Assembly: GCF_007097155.1 (NCBI RefSeq)
Contig: NZ_VJWA01000001.1
Span: 1,335,501 to 1,399,500, forward strand
DNA from: Glacieibacterium frigidum
GTDB taxonomy: Bacteria; Pseudomonadota; Alphaproteobacteria; Sphingomonadales; Sphingomonadaceae
Length of the DNA stretch: 64,000 bases
Direction of reading: 5' to 3'
A program made the translations under genes and the position numbers. This document shows, one piece after another, positions 54,916 through 63,960 of this stretch. Under the pieces are notes generated by a model. It saw only the letters and a list, made by a program, of their open reading frames with translations, was not told the DNA's origin and searched no databases. Every line of letters begins with the position of its first letter. Position 1 is the first letter of the stretch.

Positions 54916-55074
54916 CTACTTCGCCTTGGCGGCCTCCTTCGCGGCCTTCTTCTCGGCCTTGGTCGGCTTCGCCGCCTTGCTGTGCGTCGACGGCGTCGAT
55001 GCAGTGGCGGCGGTCGCCATCGCGCCGGTGGCGGTGATCATCAGCAGCGCGGCGAGGGCATTGCGAATCGGCAT
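54916..55074 (-). CDS. Tiny secreted Lys/Ala-rich protein upstream of the two-component system
   Basis: A 52-residue open frame: the N-terminal MPIRNALAALLMITATGAMATAA is a clear signal peptide, and the mature end SKAAKPTKAEKKAAKEAAKAK is almost only Lys, Ala and Glu, so it is cationic and helical. The ATG at 55074 follows a divergent promoter region with ppx. It stops 99 bases before the response regulator, on the same strand. Small lysine-rich envelope peptides of this kind can be acid- or stress-induced; that role is only a guess here. Confidence 0.65.
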   Translation of the reverse strand: MPIRNALAALLMITATGAMATAATASTPSTHSKAAKPTKAEKKAAKEAAKAK

Positions 55075-55233
55075 CTCGTGATCCTCATGTCAGCACCGGT
55101 CGAACCCGGCAGATGCTGTTTGCGCCGCCGCCGCTTACCTGCCGCTGGCCGCGACATGACAAATCGGTAATGCACTTGCTTGCGCCGCCGCCGCGCCACG
55201 CTAGGGTCGCGCCGCTTGCCAACGGGAGTCCGC

Positions 55234-56760
55234 GTGCCGATCAGTGATTTTCCCGTGCAGCCCAGCCTGGTCGACCTTGCGCCCAGCCGCACCGGGCTGA
55301 CGGGCATCATCGACATCGGCTCGAACTCGGTGCGCCTGGTGGTGTATCAGGGCCTGTCGCGCACCCCGCCGACGATCTTCAACGAAAAGGTCATGGCGGG
55401 GCTGGGTCGCGGGCTGGCGGCCAACGGCCGGCTCAGCGACGCATCGATGGACGTGTCGGTCGCCGCTCTCGCGCGCTTCGCGCTGCTGGCGCACGACATG
55501 GGGGTCGAATCGCTGCGCATCGTCGCCACCGCCGCGGTGCGCGAGGCCGCGAATGCACAGGCCTTCATCGAGCGCGTCCGCCAGGTCTGCGGCCTGAGCA
55601 TCGAGACGATCAGTGGCGAGGCGGAGGCGCGCGGCGCCGCACTCGGCGTCATCGCCGGCATCCCGGAGGCGAACGGCGTCGTCGGCGATCTCGGCGGCGG
55701 CAGCCTCGAGCTGATCCGGGTGCAGGGCGGCGAGGCGCACGAGCGCATCTCGCTGCCGATCGGCGCGCTGCGCCTCGACGCGGTCCGCAAGCGCAACCCG
55801 CGCGCGCTGGGCGATTTCATCCGCAAGTCGCTCGACAAGGTCGACTGGGCGGCGAAGGGCAAGGGCCTGCCGTTCTACACCGTCGGCGGGTCGTGGCGCG
55901 CACTGGCGCAGCTGCACATACATCTGACCGGCTGGCCGCTGCCGGTCGTGCACCAGTACGCGATGGACGTCGGCTCGCCCGCGCGGCTTGTCCGGACATT
56001 GGCGCAGCGGTCGCCGAAGTCGCTGAAATCGGTGCCCGCGATCTCGGGCACGCGCGCGCCGTCGCTGCCGGGGGCGGCGATGCTGCTCAGCGCGACGGTC
56101 AAGCGGCTGGGCAGCAGCTGCATCGTCGCCAGCGCCTATGGCCTGCGCGAGGGGCTGTTGTTCGCGCAGCTGTCGCCCGAGCAGCAGCGCGAGGACCCGC
56201 TGCTCGCCGCGTGCCGGGCCGAGGGCGAGCGTCAGGGGCGCTTCCCCGAACACGGCGACCTGTTGTTCCAGTGGATGGACGGGCTGTTCCGCGGTGCCGG
56301 CGAGCCGCCCGGCGACGCGCGCATCCGGTTCGCGACGTGCCTGCTCAGCGACGTCGCATGGCGCGCCCACCCCGATTTTCGCGCCGAACGTGGCTTCGAT
56401 TTCGCGCTCCACGGCAACTGGGTCGGGATCGACGCGCGCGAGCGGGCGATGCTGGCGGCGGCGCTGTACGCGTGCTTCGGCGGCGATTTCGCGGCGCCCC
56501 AGGCGCTGATCCTGCCGCGCCTCGCCGAACCGGCTGCACTGGTGCGCGCGCGGGCGTGGGGCCTCGCGCTGCGGCTCGGCCAGCGCCTGACGGGCGGCAC
56601 CGCGGCGCCCCTGACCGCCAGCCGCCTGACCCGCGAAAACGGTACCCTCGTCCTGTCGCTCAGCCCAGACCATGCGCCGCTCTACGGCGAGGCGGTCGCG
56701 CGGCGGCTGAAGGCGCTGGCGGGCGCGATGGGGGCAGAGCCGGCTTTCCGGGTGGGCTAG
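55234..56760 (+). CDS. ppx: Exopolyphosphatase/guanosine pentaphosphate phosphohydrolase
   Basis: A 508-residue Ppx/GppA enzyme that removes phosphate from polyphosphate (and pppGpp in GppA). The actin-like ATPase core has GIIDIGSNSVRLVVYQG, RIVATAAVREAANAQAFIERV, IETISGEAEARGAALGVIAGIPEANGVVGDLGGGSLELIRV (catalytic Glu and phosphate loop) and VGGSWRALAQLHI. A C-terminal helical region follows. GTG at 55234 with GGGAG six bases upstream; a longer reading from 55180 lacks a site. Pairs functionally with ppk2 at 61.1 kb. Confidence 0.9.
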   Translation: MPISDFPVQPSLVDLAPSRTGLTGIIDIGSNSVRLVVYQGLSRTPPTIFNEKVMAGLGRGLAANGRLSDASMDVSVAALARFALLAHDMGVESLRIVATAAVREAANAQAFIERVRQVCGLSIETISGEAEARGAALGVIAGIPEANGVVGDLGGGSLELIRVQGGEAHERISLPIGALRLDAVRKRNPRALGDFIRKSLDKVDWAAKGKGLPFYTVGGSWRALAQLHIHLTGWPLPVVHQYAMDVGSPARLVRTLAQRSPKSLKSVPAISGTRAPSLPGAAMLLSATVKRLGSSCIVASAYGLREGLLFAQLSPEQQREDPLLAACRAEGERQGRFPEHGDLLFQWMDGLFRGAGEPPGDARIRFATCLLSDVAWRAHPDFRAERGFDFALHGNWVGIDARERAMLAAALYACFGGDFAAPQALILPRLAEPAALVRARAWGLALRLGQRLTGGTAAPLTASRLTRENGTLVLSLSPDHAPLYGEAVARRLKALAGAMGAEPAFRVG

Positions 56761-57920
56761 AGCGCGCTCATCACCATGCGGCCGTCCTTGACCGCGAACC
56801 CCAATCTGCCCTCGACCAGCGCCAGCGCGTCCTTGCCGAACACGTCGAGGCGCCAGCCCGACAGCACCGCGAGGCCGTCGCGCACGCCGCCGGCGATCGC
56901 CTCCAACTCCTCGCCGCGCGCGATCAGCTTGGGGGCGACGTTCGATTCCTTGGCGCGGACCTTGAGCAGCAGCTTGAGCAGGTCGGCGATCAGCGCACCC
57001 TCGTTGGTCAGGCCGGGACGCGCCGCCTCGCGCGCCGGCATCTCGTCGACGGGCAGCGGCTGGGCATTCTCCAGCGCCGCCATCAGGCGCCGCCCGATGT
57101 CGTTGCTCGCCCAGGCGGCACTGAGGCCGCGCACCTTGCCCAGGTCGGCCTGGCTGCGCGGCGGCGAGCCCGCGAGGTCGCCCAAGGTCTCGTCCTTGAC
57201 GATGCGGCCGCGCGGCACGTCCTTGCCGCGCGCCTCGTGCTCGCGCCACGCCGCCAGCGCCTTCAGGCGGCCCAGCACCTCGGGCTTGCGGTTCGGAAGG
57301 CGCAGCCGCTGCCACGCATCGCCGGGCGCCTGAGCATAGGTTGCGGGGTCGCCGGCACGCGCCATCTCCTCGTCGAGCCACACGCCGCGCCCCGTACGGC
57401 GCAGCTTGTCGAGCATCTTGGGGAACAGCGTGGCGAGGTGCGTCACGTCGCCGATTGCATAGTCTAGCTGGTTGGTGCTCAGCGGCCGGCGCGCCCAGTC
57501 GGTGAAGCGCGCACCCTTGTCGATCGCGACGCCGAGGTACGACTGGACGAGGTTGGTATAGCTGACCTGCTCGCCCTGGCCGAGTGCCATCGCGGCGATC
57601 TGCGTATCGAACAGCGGGAAGGGCGTCTTGCCGGTCAGGTTATAGACGATCTCCAGATCCTGCCCGCCGGCGTGGAAGACCTTGAGCACCTGATACTCCT
57701 CGACGAGCAGGTCGAGTAGCGGCTTCAGGTCGATGCCGGGCGCCTTGGGATCGATCGCTGCCGCCTCGCCGCCGCCCGCGATCTGCACGAGGCACAGGTC
57801 GGGGTAGAAGGTGTTCTCGCGCATGAACTCGGTGTCGACGGTGACGAAGTCGGCCTGGGCGAGGCGGTTGCAGAGCGCGGCGAGGGTCGCGGTGTCGGTG
57901 ATCAGCGGGTGGATGTGCAT
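56757..57920 (-). CDS. rnd: Ribonuclease D
   Basis: A 387-residue 3'-5' exoribonuclease trimming tRNA and other RNAs. The DEDD core is present: FVTVDTEFMRENTFYPDLCLVQIA (first Asp, Glu), LKVFHAGGQDLEIVYNLTG (Asp), and the fourth Asp in NQLDYAIGDVTHLATLFPKM. The HRDC helical domain follows (about 205-290: RLKALAAWREHEARGKDVPRGRIVKDETLGDLA). Stop overlaps the ppx stop in shared CTAG. ATG at 57920. Confidence 0.95.
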   Translation of the reverse strand: MHIHPLITDTATLAALCNRLAQADFVTVDTEFMRENTFYPDLCLVQIAGGGEAAAIDPKAPGIDLKPLLDLLVEEYQVLKVFHAGGQDLEIVYNLTGKTPFPLFDTQIAAMALGQGEQVSYTNLVQSYLGVAIDKGARFTDWARRPLSTNQLDYAIGDVTHLATLFPKMLDKLRRTGRGVWLDEEMARAGDPATYAQAPGDAWQRLRLPNRKPEVLGRLKALAAWREHEARGKDVPRGRIVKDETLGDLAGSPPRSQADLGKVRGLSAAWASNDIGRRLMAALENAQPLPVDEMPAREAARPGLTNEGALIADLLKLLLKVRAKESNVAPKLIARGEELEAIAGGVRDGLAVLSGWRLDVFGKDALALVEGRLGFAVKDGRMVMSAL

Positions 57921-57956
57921 CGCACCGCTGATAGGCTGACGGGAACCGGATTTCTA

Positions 57957-57984
57957 GGGCCGCCCGGCGCGTGCCGGACGGCCC
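57957..57984. terminator. Hairpin between rnd and PEPxxWA-CTERM gene 4
   Basis: GGGCCGCCCGGC (57957-57968) pairs with GCCGGACGGCCC (57973-57984) with one mismatch. It follows the fourth CTERM gene on the minus strand and precedes rnd. No T-run, so it may be a rho-assisted or weak terminator. Confidence 0.55.
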
Positions 57985-57996
57985 CGGTACGCTGCT

Positions 57997-58728
57997 TTAC
58001 GATGCCGTAGTGGGCATGCGGCGACGCGACGCGATCCCGACCATCGCGAAGCCGGCGATCATCAGGCCCCAGGTCGCGGGCTCGGGCACTGCGGTCAGGC
58101 TGACGCCGTCGAGCGCGGCGATCGGCGGCAGACCGTTGGGCGTGCCGACCGACAGGAAGGTCAGGACCTGGCTGGTGCTCGTCGCGGTGAAGGTGAACGC
58201 CTCGTCGAACCAGCCCTCGAAGCCCTCGCTGGCGACCGAGACGACGTCGGTGGCGAAGGTCGATCCGCCGAAGCTGCCGACCAGCTGCTCGGTGGTCGGG
58301 CCGGTGCGATTGATCAGCTGCGATGCGGCCCAGGAGAAGGTCAGGCGGTACTGGCTGCCGACGTTGAGCCCGGTGATCAGTTGCGAGATGCTGCCGTCGT
58401 AATCGCTGTCGCCGTCGAGCGCGACGAAGTTGCCGCCCTGCGGGCTGAGCGTCGAGAAGTTGGGGCGGAAATAGCCCTGCGGGTCGTTGAATTGGTTGAC
58501 GGCATTGGTCGTCGTCTGCGTGCCGCCGAAAAAGTAGAATTGCAGATGGTTGCCGCCGAGGCCGGTCCAGCCGGTGACGCCCTGACCGCCGAAGCCGGCA
58601 CCGAACTGCGTGTTCGACGTATAGCTCGACTGCTCGAACCCGCCATTGACGACCAGATTGGGGGCGGCGAACGCCGGTGCCGCGATCGCGGCGGACACCG
58701 CCACGGCAACGCTAAGTGACTTGAACAT
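57997..58728 (-). CDS. PEPxxWA-CTERM sorting domain protein 4
   Basis: A 243-residue secreted protein. Signal peptide MFKSLSVAVAVSAAIAAPAFA (1-21). The mature part starts APNLVVNGGFEQSSYTSNTQFG, the NLVxNGxFE opening of a galactose-binding-like/DUF642-type beta-sandwich, and contains VALDGDSDYDGSISQLITGL and YRLTFSWAASQ. This pattern is frequent among PEP-CTERM proteins and could bind sugar polymers. It ends VPEPATWGLMIAGFAMVGIASRRRM. A sigma-54 promoter lies 45-60 bases upstream. Confidence 0.88.
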   Translation of the reverse strand: MFKSLSVAVAVSAAIAAPAFAAPNLVVNGGFEQSSYTSNTQFGAGFGGQGVTGWTGLGGNHLQFYFFGGTQTTTNAVNQFNDPQGYFRPNFSTLSPQGGNFVALDGDSDYDGSISQLITGLNVGSQYRLTFSWAASQLINRTGPTTEQLVGSFGGSTFATDVVSVASEGFEGWFDEAFTFTATSTSQVLTFLSVGTPNGLPPIAALDGVSLTAVPEPATWGLMIAGFAMVGIASRRRMPTTAS

Positions 58729-59120
58729 ATGCTACTCCTGACACACGACCGGGATAGGTCGTACCGGAGACGAAGCAATTCTCGTGCCAAAAGTTAAGAG
58801 AAAGCTAATATAGGTTAATCAGGTGTTTAGATAATGCCGGACCGTCGCACCCTGAACGGTCGATAGAGCCGAAACGAGGCGCAAACGTCGGATTTCTTTA
58901 CACTTCGGGCTTAGTGTCCACCACGCAGCTCAAGGCGAGGATGTCAAAGGACTGGCCGTCGGGCCATTCAGCCTGGAGGGTCTTGCTGGACGGCTAGCCA
59001 GTCTCGGGAACCGCTTTCCTGCGTCCTGTCTCGACTTCGCGAACGCCGCTTCGACACGCCCGGCTTGACAGTCGGCGGGTCGAGCGTGTTTCCACGCGCT
59101 TTCCCGATCAGGCAGACCAG
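58729..59120. other. Intergenic region between PEPxxWA-CTERM gene 4 and aspS
   Basis: A stretch of 392 bases without a gene. The left part carries the minus-strand leader and sigma-54 promoter (58774-58789) of the CTERM gene, and a TTTACAC element at 58897-58903. The right part should hold the aspS promoter; TTGACA at 59065-59070 is a candidate -35 box, but no convincing -10 was seen. Short open frames here have no support. Confidence 0.5.
58774..58789 (-). promoter_or_regulatory. Sigma-54 (-24/-12) promoter of PEPxxWA-CTERM gene 4
   Basis: Read on the minus strand the site is TGGCACGAGAATTGCT, an exact TGGCAC-N5-TTGCW match with ten bases between GG and GC. It lies about 46 bases upstream of the ATG at 58728. 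Confidence 0.85.
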
Positions 59121-61013
59121 ATGCACGCTTACCGCACCCATACCTGCGCCCAGTTGCGCGCCGAACACGCAGGCACGAGCGCGCGCCTGTCGGGGTGGGT
59201 GCATCGCAAGCGCGATCATGGCGGCGTGCTCTTCATCGACCTGCGCGATCACTACGGCCTGACGCAGGTCGTCGCGAACCTCGGCTCGCCCGTCTTCGAC
59301 ATCCTCGACCGGTTGCGCGTCGAGAGCGTCGTGACGGTGACCGGCGACGTGCTGGCGCGTGAAGCGGGCGCGGTGAACCCCAAGATGGCGACCGGCGAGA
59401 TCGAGCTGAAGGCCGTCGAGGTCAACGTCCAGTCCGCAGCCAACGAGCTGCCGCTGCCGGTGGCCAGCGAGGCCGACTACCCCGAGGAGATTCGCCTCAA
59501 GTACCGCTTTCTCGACCTGCGGCGCGAGCGGCTGCACCGCAACATCGTGCTGCGCTCGGGCGTTATCGCGAGCCTGCGCCGCCGCATGATCGAGCAGGGC
59601 TTCACCGAATTCCAGACGCCGATTCTGACCGCCAGCAGCCCCGAAGGCGCGCGCGACTTCCTGGTGCCCAGCCGCGTCCACCCGGGCAAGTTCTACGCCC
59701 TTCCTCAGGCGCCGCAGATGTTCAAGCAGCTGCTGATGGTCGCCGGCTTCGACCGCTATTTCCAGATCGCGCCGTGCTTCCGCGACGAGGATGCCCGCGC
59801 CGACCGCTCGCCCGGTGAGTTCTACCAGCTCGATTTCGAGATGAGCTTCGTCACCCAGGACGATGTTTTTGCAGCGATCGAGCCCGTGCTGCACGGCGTC
59901 TTCGAGGAATTCGGCGACAAGAGCGTCACCCCGCCGCCGTTCCCGCGCATTCCCTACGCCGAGTCGATGCTCAAGTACGGCAACGACAAGCCCGACCTGC
60001 GCAACCCGATCGAGATCGTCGATGTCACTGAACTCTTTAGAACTTCTGGGTTTTCGCGGTTCGCGGCTATTGCTCAGGAAGGCGGAGTTGTCCGCGCATT
60101 TGCAGCTCGGAACGCTGGCGCTGAGAGTCGCAAATTCTTCGATCAACTAAATACGTGGGCGCAGTCGGAAGGGTTTGCCGGGGTTGGCTATGCGATCTCC
60201 AAGACGGCCGATTATCATAATCGCTGGCTCAGGTATGTTACCGGAACCGCGAACGGACTCGTTATCTCTGAGAATGCTCCTGAGGAGGTGCGTCAGGAAT
60301 TGGAACGCGTGCAACGCAAGGAGCCCCACAAGCTTGAAGCGCTAACAGGGCCAATTGCTAAACACCTTAGCTTTCAGGAGCAGGTGAGATTGATTGGCAT
60401 GACTGGTGCTCGGCCTGGCGACGCGATTTTCTTCTCGGCTGGTGAGACGTCCAAGGCTGTGAAGCTTGCGGGTCTTGCCCGCACCAAGGTAGGCACCGAC
60501 CTCGGCCTGATCGAGCAGGGCGCGTTCAAGTTCTGCTGGATCGTCGATTTCCCGATGTTCGAATACGACGAGGACGCGAAGAAGATCGACTTCAGCCACA
60601 ACCCCTTCTCGATGCCGCAGGGCGAGCTCGAGGCGCTCGAGACGCAGGACCCGCTGACCATCCTCGCCTACCAGTACGACATCGTCTGCAACGGCATCGA
60701 GCTGTCGAGCGGCGCGATCCGCAACCATCGCCCCGACATCATGTACAAGGCGTTCGAGATCGCCGGCTACACCCAGGCCGACGTCGACCGCGATTTCGCC
60801 GGCATGATCAACGCCTTCAAGTTCGGCGCCCCCCCGCACGGCGGCTCGGCCCCGGGCGTCGACCGCATCGTCATGCTGCTGGCCGACGAGCCCAACATCC
60901 GCGAGGTCGTGGTCTTCCCGATGAACCAGAAGGCCGAGGACCTGATGATGAACGCGCCATCGGTCGCGACGCCGAAGCAGCTTCGCGAGCTCTCGATCAA
61001 GGTGGTGGAGTAG
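59121..61013 (+). CDS. aspS: Aspartyl-tRNA synthetase with mosaic insertion domain
   Basis: A 630-residue class II synthetase charging tRNA-Asp (and, in many alphaproteobacteria, tRNA-Asn). Anticodon domain: [31 protein letters not shown]. Motif 2: [30 protein letters not shown]. Motif 3: [21 protein letters not shown]. The GAD-type insertion domain (residues about 300-452, bases 60020-60477) differs sharply in composition: GC drops to about 50-58% and codons such as aga, gct, att and tta appear, against 65-70% on both sides. The protein is roughly 30-40 residues longer than usual because of this part. The frame is intact, so it is probably functional. Confidence 0.9.
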   Translation: MHAYRTHTCAQLRAEHAGTSARLSGWVHRKRDHGGVLFIDLRDHYGLTQVVANLGSPVFDILDRLRVESVVTVTGDVLAREAGAVNPKMATGEIELKAVEVNVQSAANELPLPVASEADYPEEIRLKYRFLDLRRERLHRNIVLRSGVIASLRRRMIEQGFTEFQTPILTASSPEGARDFLVPSRVHPGKFYALPQAPQMFKQLLMVAGFDRYFQIAPCFRDEDARADRSPGEFYQLDFEMSFVTQDDVFAAIEPVLHGVFEEFGDKSVTPPPFPRIPYAESMLKYGNDKPDLRNPIEIVDVTELFRTSGFSRFAAIAQEGGVVRAFAARNAGAESRKFFDQLNTWAQSEGFAGVGYAISKTADYHNRWLRYVTGTANGLVISENAPEEVRQELERVQRKEPHKLEALTGPIAKHLSFQEQVRLIGMTGARPGDAIFFSAGETSKAVKLAGLARTKVGTDLGLIEQGAFKFCWIVDFPMFEYDEDAKKIDFSHNPFSMPQGELEALETQDPLTILAYQYDIVCNGIELSSGAIRNHRPDIMYKAFEIAGYTQADVDRDFAGMINAFKFGAPPHGGSAPGVDRIVMLLADEPNIREVVVFPMNQKAEDLMMNAPSVATPKQLRELSIKVVE

Positions 61014-61029
61014 TCTTCCAGCGAGCAGC

Positions 61030-61124
61030 CCTCATCCTGGCGAACGCCGGCACCGACTGCGGTTCAGAGGCGAGGCTTAGAGGTTGCGGCGCAATGGGTG
61101 CTGGCGTTCGCCAGCATGACGAGG
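61030..61124. repeat. Imperfect inverted repeat between aspS and ppk2
   Basis: CTCATCCTGGCGAACGCCGG (starting 61031, extended by CACC) is mirrored by GGTGCTGGCGTTCGCCAGCA (starting 61097, extended through TGACGAGG). The right arm itself contains the palindrome CTGGCGTTCGCCAG. The middle of about 40 bases is unpaired. It has the look of a small dispersed intergenic repeat of the RUP/REP type; no second copy is in the window. Confidence 0.6.
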
Positions 61125-61137
61125 TTTAAGTCGGGAC

Positions 61138-61953
61138 ATGTCCAAACTCCGCCTCCGCGATTTCGAGCACACTCCCGACGTTAAGCGCGCCGACTATGAC
61201 AACCGGCTGCTCGCCCTGCAGTATCGCCTCCAGCTCATCCAGGCGGCGTACATCACGCAAGGGCTGAGCGGCATCGTCGCGGTCGAGGGGTGGGATGCGA
61301 GCGGGAAGGGCGGCCTCATCAAGCGGCTGACCGCCGAGCTCGATCCGCGGTTCACCAACGTCTACTCGATCGGCGCGCCGACGAAGGACGAGCTCGCGCA
61401 TCATTTCCTATGGCGCTTCTGGCAGCGCCTGCCTGCCGCGCGCGAGATCGCCGTATTCGACCGCACCTGGTACGGACGCGTCCTCGTCGAGCGGGTCGAC
61501 AAGCTTACGCCAAAGAAGAGCTGGAAGGCCGCCTACGAGACGATCGAAGCCTTCGAAGCCGAGCAGCGCGCCAACGGGACGCGCATCGTCAAGCTGTTCC
61601 TCCACATCACGCAGGACGAGCAGGACAAGCGCCTGCGCGAGCGGCTGGAGACGCCCTACAAACGCTGGAAGACCGGCCTCGACGATTATCACAACCGTTC
61701 GATGCGCGACGCCTATACAGAGGCTTACGAGGACATGTTCGACCGCTGCGACAGCGTGCCGTGGTCTGTCATCGCCGCCGACGACAAGAAGACCGCGCGG
61801 CTGACCGGCCTCGAAGCCGTGATCGCGGCGCTGGGCGAGGGGGTCGACCTGAGCTTCCCCGAAATCGACCCCGAACTGCGCCGCGTCGCCGAAGCCGCGC
61901 TCGGCCCGCTCAACCCGGCGTCGACTTCTGCAGGTACCACGACAGGCGATTGA
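61138..61953 (+). CDS. ppk2: Polyphosphate kinase 2 family protein
   Basis: A 271-residue P-loop kinase using polyphosphate to phosphorylate nucleotides. Walker A is AVEGWDASGKGGLIKRLTAEL (EGxDxxGKGG), the lid region EIAVFDRTWYGRVLVERV (DRxWY), and WKTGLDDYHNRSMRDAY in the lid module. These match the PPK2 class; class I, II or III cannot be decided. The last 44 bases overlap the convergent transglycosylase gene. Works with Ppx (55.2 kb) in polyphosphate turnover. Confidence 0.9.
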   Translation: MSKLRLRDFEHTPDVKRADYDNRLLALQYRLQLIQAAYITQGLSGIVAVEGWDASGKGGLIKRLTAELDPRFTNVYSIGAPTKDELAHHFLWRFWQRLPAAREIAVFDRTWYGRVLVERVDKLTPKKSWKAAYETIEAFEAEQRANGTRIVKLFLHITQDEQDKRLRERLETPYKRWKTGLDDYHNRSMRDAYTEAYEDMFDRCDSVPWSVIAADDKKTARLTGLEAVIAALGEGVDLSFPEIDPELRRVAEAALGPLNPASTSAGTTTGD

Positions 61954-63922
61954 CCGGCGGCGAGGCGGCGGTGCCGGGGTGGAGCAGGTCGTAGACGACG
62001 GCGTTTTCGAGGACGCGCTGGATATAGGTGCGCGTCTCGAGCAGCGGCACCGCCTCGATCCAGTCGATCACGTCGACCCCGCTCAGCCGCGGATCGCCCT
62101 GATTGCGCACGAACTTGCGCGCGTTGCCCGGCCCGGCATTGTAGGCCGCGACGGCGAGCACGTGACTGCCGCCCAGGCTGCCGCGGATGCGGTCGAAATA
62201 GCCCGCGCCCAGCGTCGCATTGTAGATCGGATCGTCGATCAGTCGCGCCACCGAGAACTTGACCCCGGTCTTGCCGGCCTGCTCGGCAGCGGTCGAGGGC
62301 AACAGCTGCATCAGGCCGCGCGCGTCGGCGCTGCTCGTCGCAGCGCGGTCGAACTGCGACTCCTGGCGCGCGATGGCGTGGACCATCGTCCAGTGCTGCC
62401 CAAGCTCGGGCGGCAGGGTCAGCTGCGGGTAGGCGAAGTCGATCAGGCTCAGCTCGCCGTCGCTGCGCGCGCCCTTGCCCATCAGCACGCCGAGGTCGGG
62501 GCGGGCGAGGGAGATCGACAGCTCGGCGGTCAGGCGCGCGGCAGCCGGCGTCTCCGCTCGCTCGACCAGCGCCCGCATGAACAAAGTCTGGCGGTTACGG
62601 TCGCCGAGGTCGCCCAGCGCCTGCGTGGCGCGGACCAGCGAGTCGGCGGCGAAGCGTGCACGCACTGGCGCGTCGATGGCGGGCGGTGCGGTGGCGGGCA
62701 GCGTGACCGTGCGCCCCAGCCGTTCGGCGCTGAGCTGGCCGTAGAAATAATCGGGGTGGCGCGCCGCCTCGGCGTAATAGCGGTCGGCGTCGGCCTTCAT
62801 CCCCGCCGCCTGCGCGGCGCGGCCCGACCAGTAATCGCCGCGCGCCTGGCTGACGGGGGTCAGCGCCGCGGCACGCACCGCCACGAAATGCCCGAGCGCG
62901 TCCGACGGGCGATTGAGCTCGCGCAGTGCGATCCAGCCCGCCACCCATTCGGCGTCGATGAACGCGGCGCGCTCCCCCAGCGAGCGATCGGCGAGCGCGC
63001 GGCCGAGCGGGAAGGCGCGGTGGTTCGCGGCGAGGCGATAGGCAGTGGCCTGGTCACCGGCACGCAGCGCCTCGCGCGCCATCTGGACGCGCAGCTTGAG
63101 CCAAGCCTCGGGCTCGACGATCAGCCCGGGGGCATAGTCGATCGCGGCCATGACGGCGCGCGCCTCGCTCTGGTTGCCCGTGCGGCGCAGCCACTGGACA
63201 CGGTCGTAAGTGATGCCGGGCTCGGTCGCCAGGGCGGCGGGCAGGGCGGCGCGGCCCGTGTCGGCAGCGGCACCGCCGGCCTGCAGCTGCGCGCGCGCAG
63301 CGACCCAGGCCTGGCGCTCGGGCGTCAGGCGGGACAGCAGGCGCGCCGCCGCACTCGCCTGGCCGCTCCACAGCAGGCGGTCGGCGCGCGACAGATGGTC
63401 GGCGGGGGTCAGCTTGTCGCCAAAGGTCAGCAGCAGCTCGCGCTCGGTGCCCGCGTCGAGCCCGGCCGAGTCCCAGGCGTCGCGTGCCGTCTCGGTCGCA
63501 GCGGGGTTGCGCGCCACCAGCTGCGCCTCCGCCAGGCGGAACTTGGCCGCCGCGCTGACCGGGGGCAGGACGGCGAAATAGGCGGTGCGCTGCGCGAACG
63601 GCACGCTGGCGTCGATCGCGCGCTCGGCCCGCCGGCGGATCACCACCTCCTGCGGCCAGCCGCGGTTGCGCGTCAGGAAGCCGCTCAGTTCAGCGAACGA
63701 CGCGCGGTAGCTGTCACGCCGCAGCCGGTCCCATTGCACGACGGCCTCGAGCAGCGGATCGGTCGGCGCGCTGACCAGCGGCGACAGTGCGACGGTCGAA
63801 TAACGCCCGGCGGCATTCTCGGCGAGGCGCGCGACATAATAGGCGCGCGACGCCTCGGGCACCGCGGCGAGCGCCGGCGCGGAGATGAGGATTGCGGCGA
63901 CGGCCACGGGAATTGCGTTCAT
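61910..63922 (-). CDS. slt: Soluble lytic murein transglycosylase (Slt70-like)
   Basis: A 670-residue periplasmic enzyme cutting peptidoglycan glycan strands to 1,6-anhydroMurNAc ends. Signal peptide MNAIPVAVAAILISAPALAA. The central helical U-domain covers about 40-480. The catalytic SLT domain has HAIARQESQFDRAATSSADARGLMQLLPSTAAEQAG (catalytic Glu in RQES), NATLGAGYFDRI and LAVAAYNAGPGNARKFV. Normal family length. Its stop lies inside the convergent ppk2 coding end. ATG at 63922, 38 bases after the stop of the partial upstream gene. Confidence 0.93.
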   Translation of the reverse strand: MNAIPVAVAAILISAPALAAVPEASRAYYVARLAENAAGRYSTVALSPLVSAPTDPLLEAVVQWDRLRRDSYRASFAELSGFLTRNRGWPQEVVIRRRAERAIDASVPFAQRTAYFAVLPPVSAAAKFRLAEAQLVARNPAATETARDAWDSAGLDAGTERELLLTFGDKLTPADHLSRADRLLWSGQASAAARLLSRLTPERQAWVAARAQLQAGGAAADTGRAALPAALATEPGITYDRVQWLRRTGNQSEARAVMAAIDYAPGLIVEPEAWLKLRVQMAREALRAGDQATAYRLAANHRAFPLGRALADRSLGERAAFIDAEWVAGWIALRELNRPSDALGHFVAVRAAALTPVSQARGDYWSGRAAQAAGMKADADRYYAEAARHPDYFYGQLSAERLGRTVTLPATAPPAIDAPVRARFAADSLVRATQALGDLGDRNRQTLFMRALVERAETPAAARLTAELSISLARPDLGVLMGKGARSDGELSLIDFAYPQLTLPPELGQHWTMVHAIARQESQFDRAATSSADARGLMQLLPSTAAEQAGKTGVKFSVARLIDDPIYNATLGAGYFDRIRGSLGGSHVLAVAAYNAGPGNARKFVRNQGDPRLSGVDVIDWIEAVPLLETRTYIQRVLENAVVYDLLHPGTAASPPVNRLSWYLQKSTPG

Positions 63923-63960
63923 ACACCTGCTGACACTAGAACCGCCGCCCCGCGCAACGC

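Noticed and set aside
59061-59120. aspS promoter with TTGACA at 59065
   Set aside because: No acceptable -10 at the right spacing, so left as a remark, not called as a promoter.
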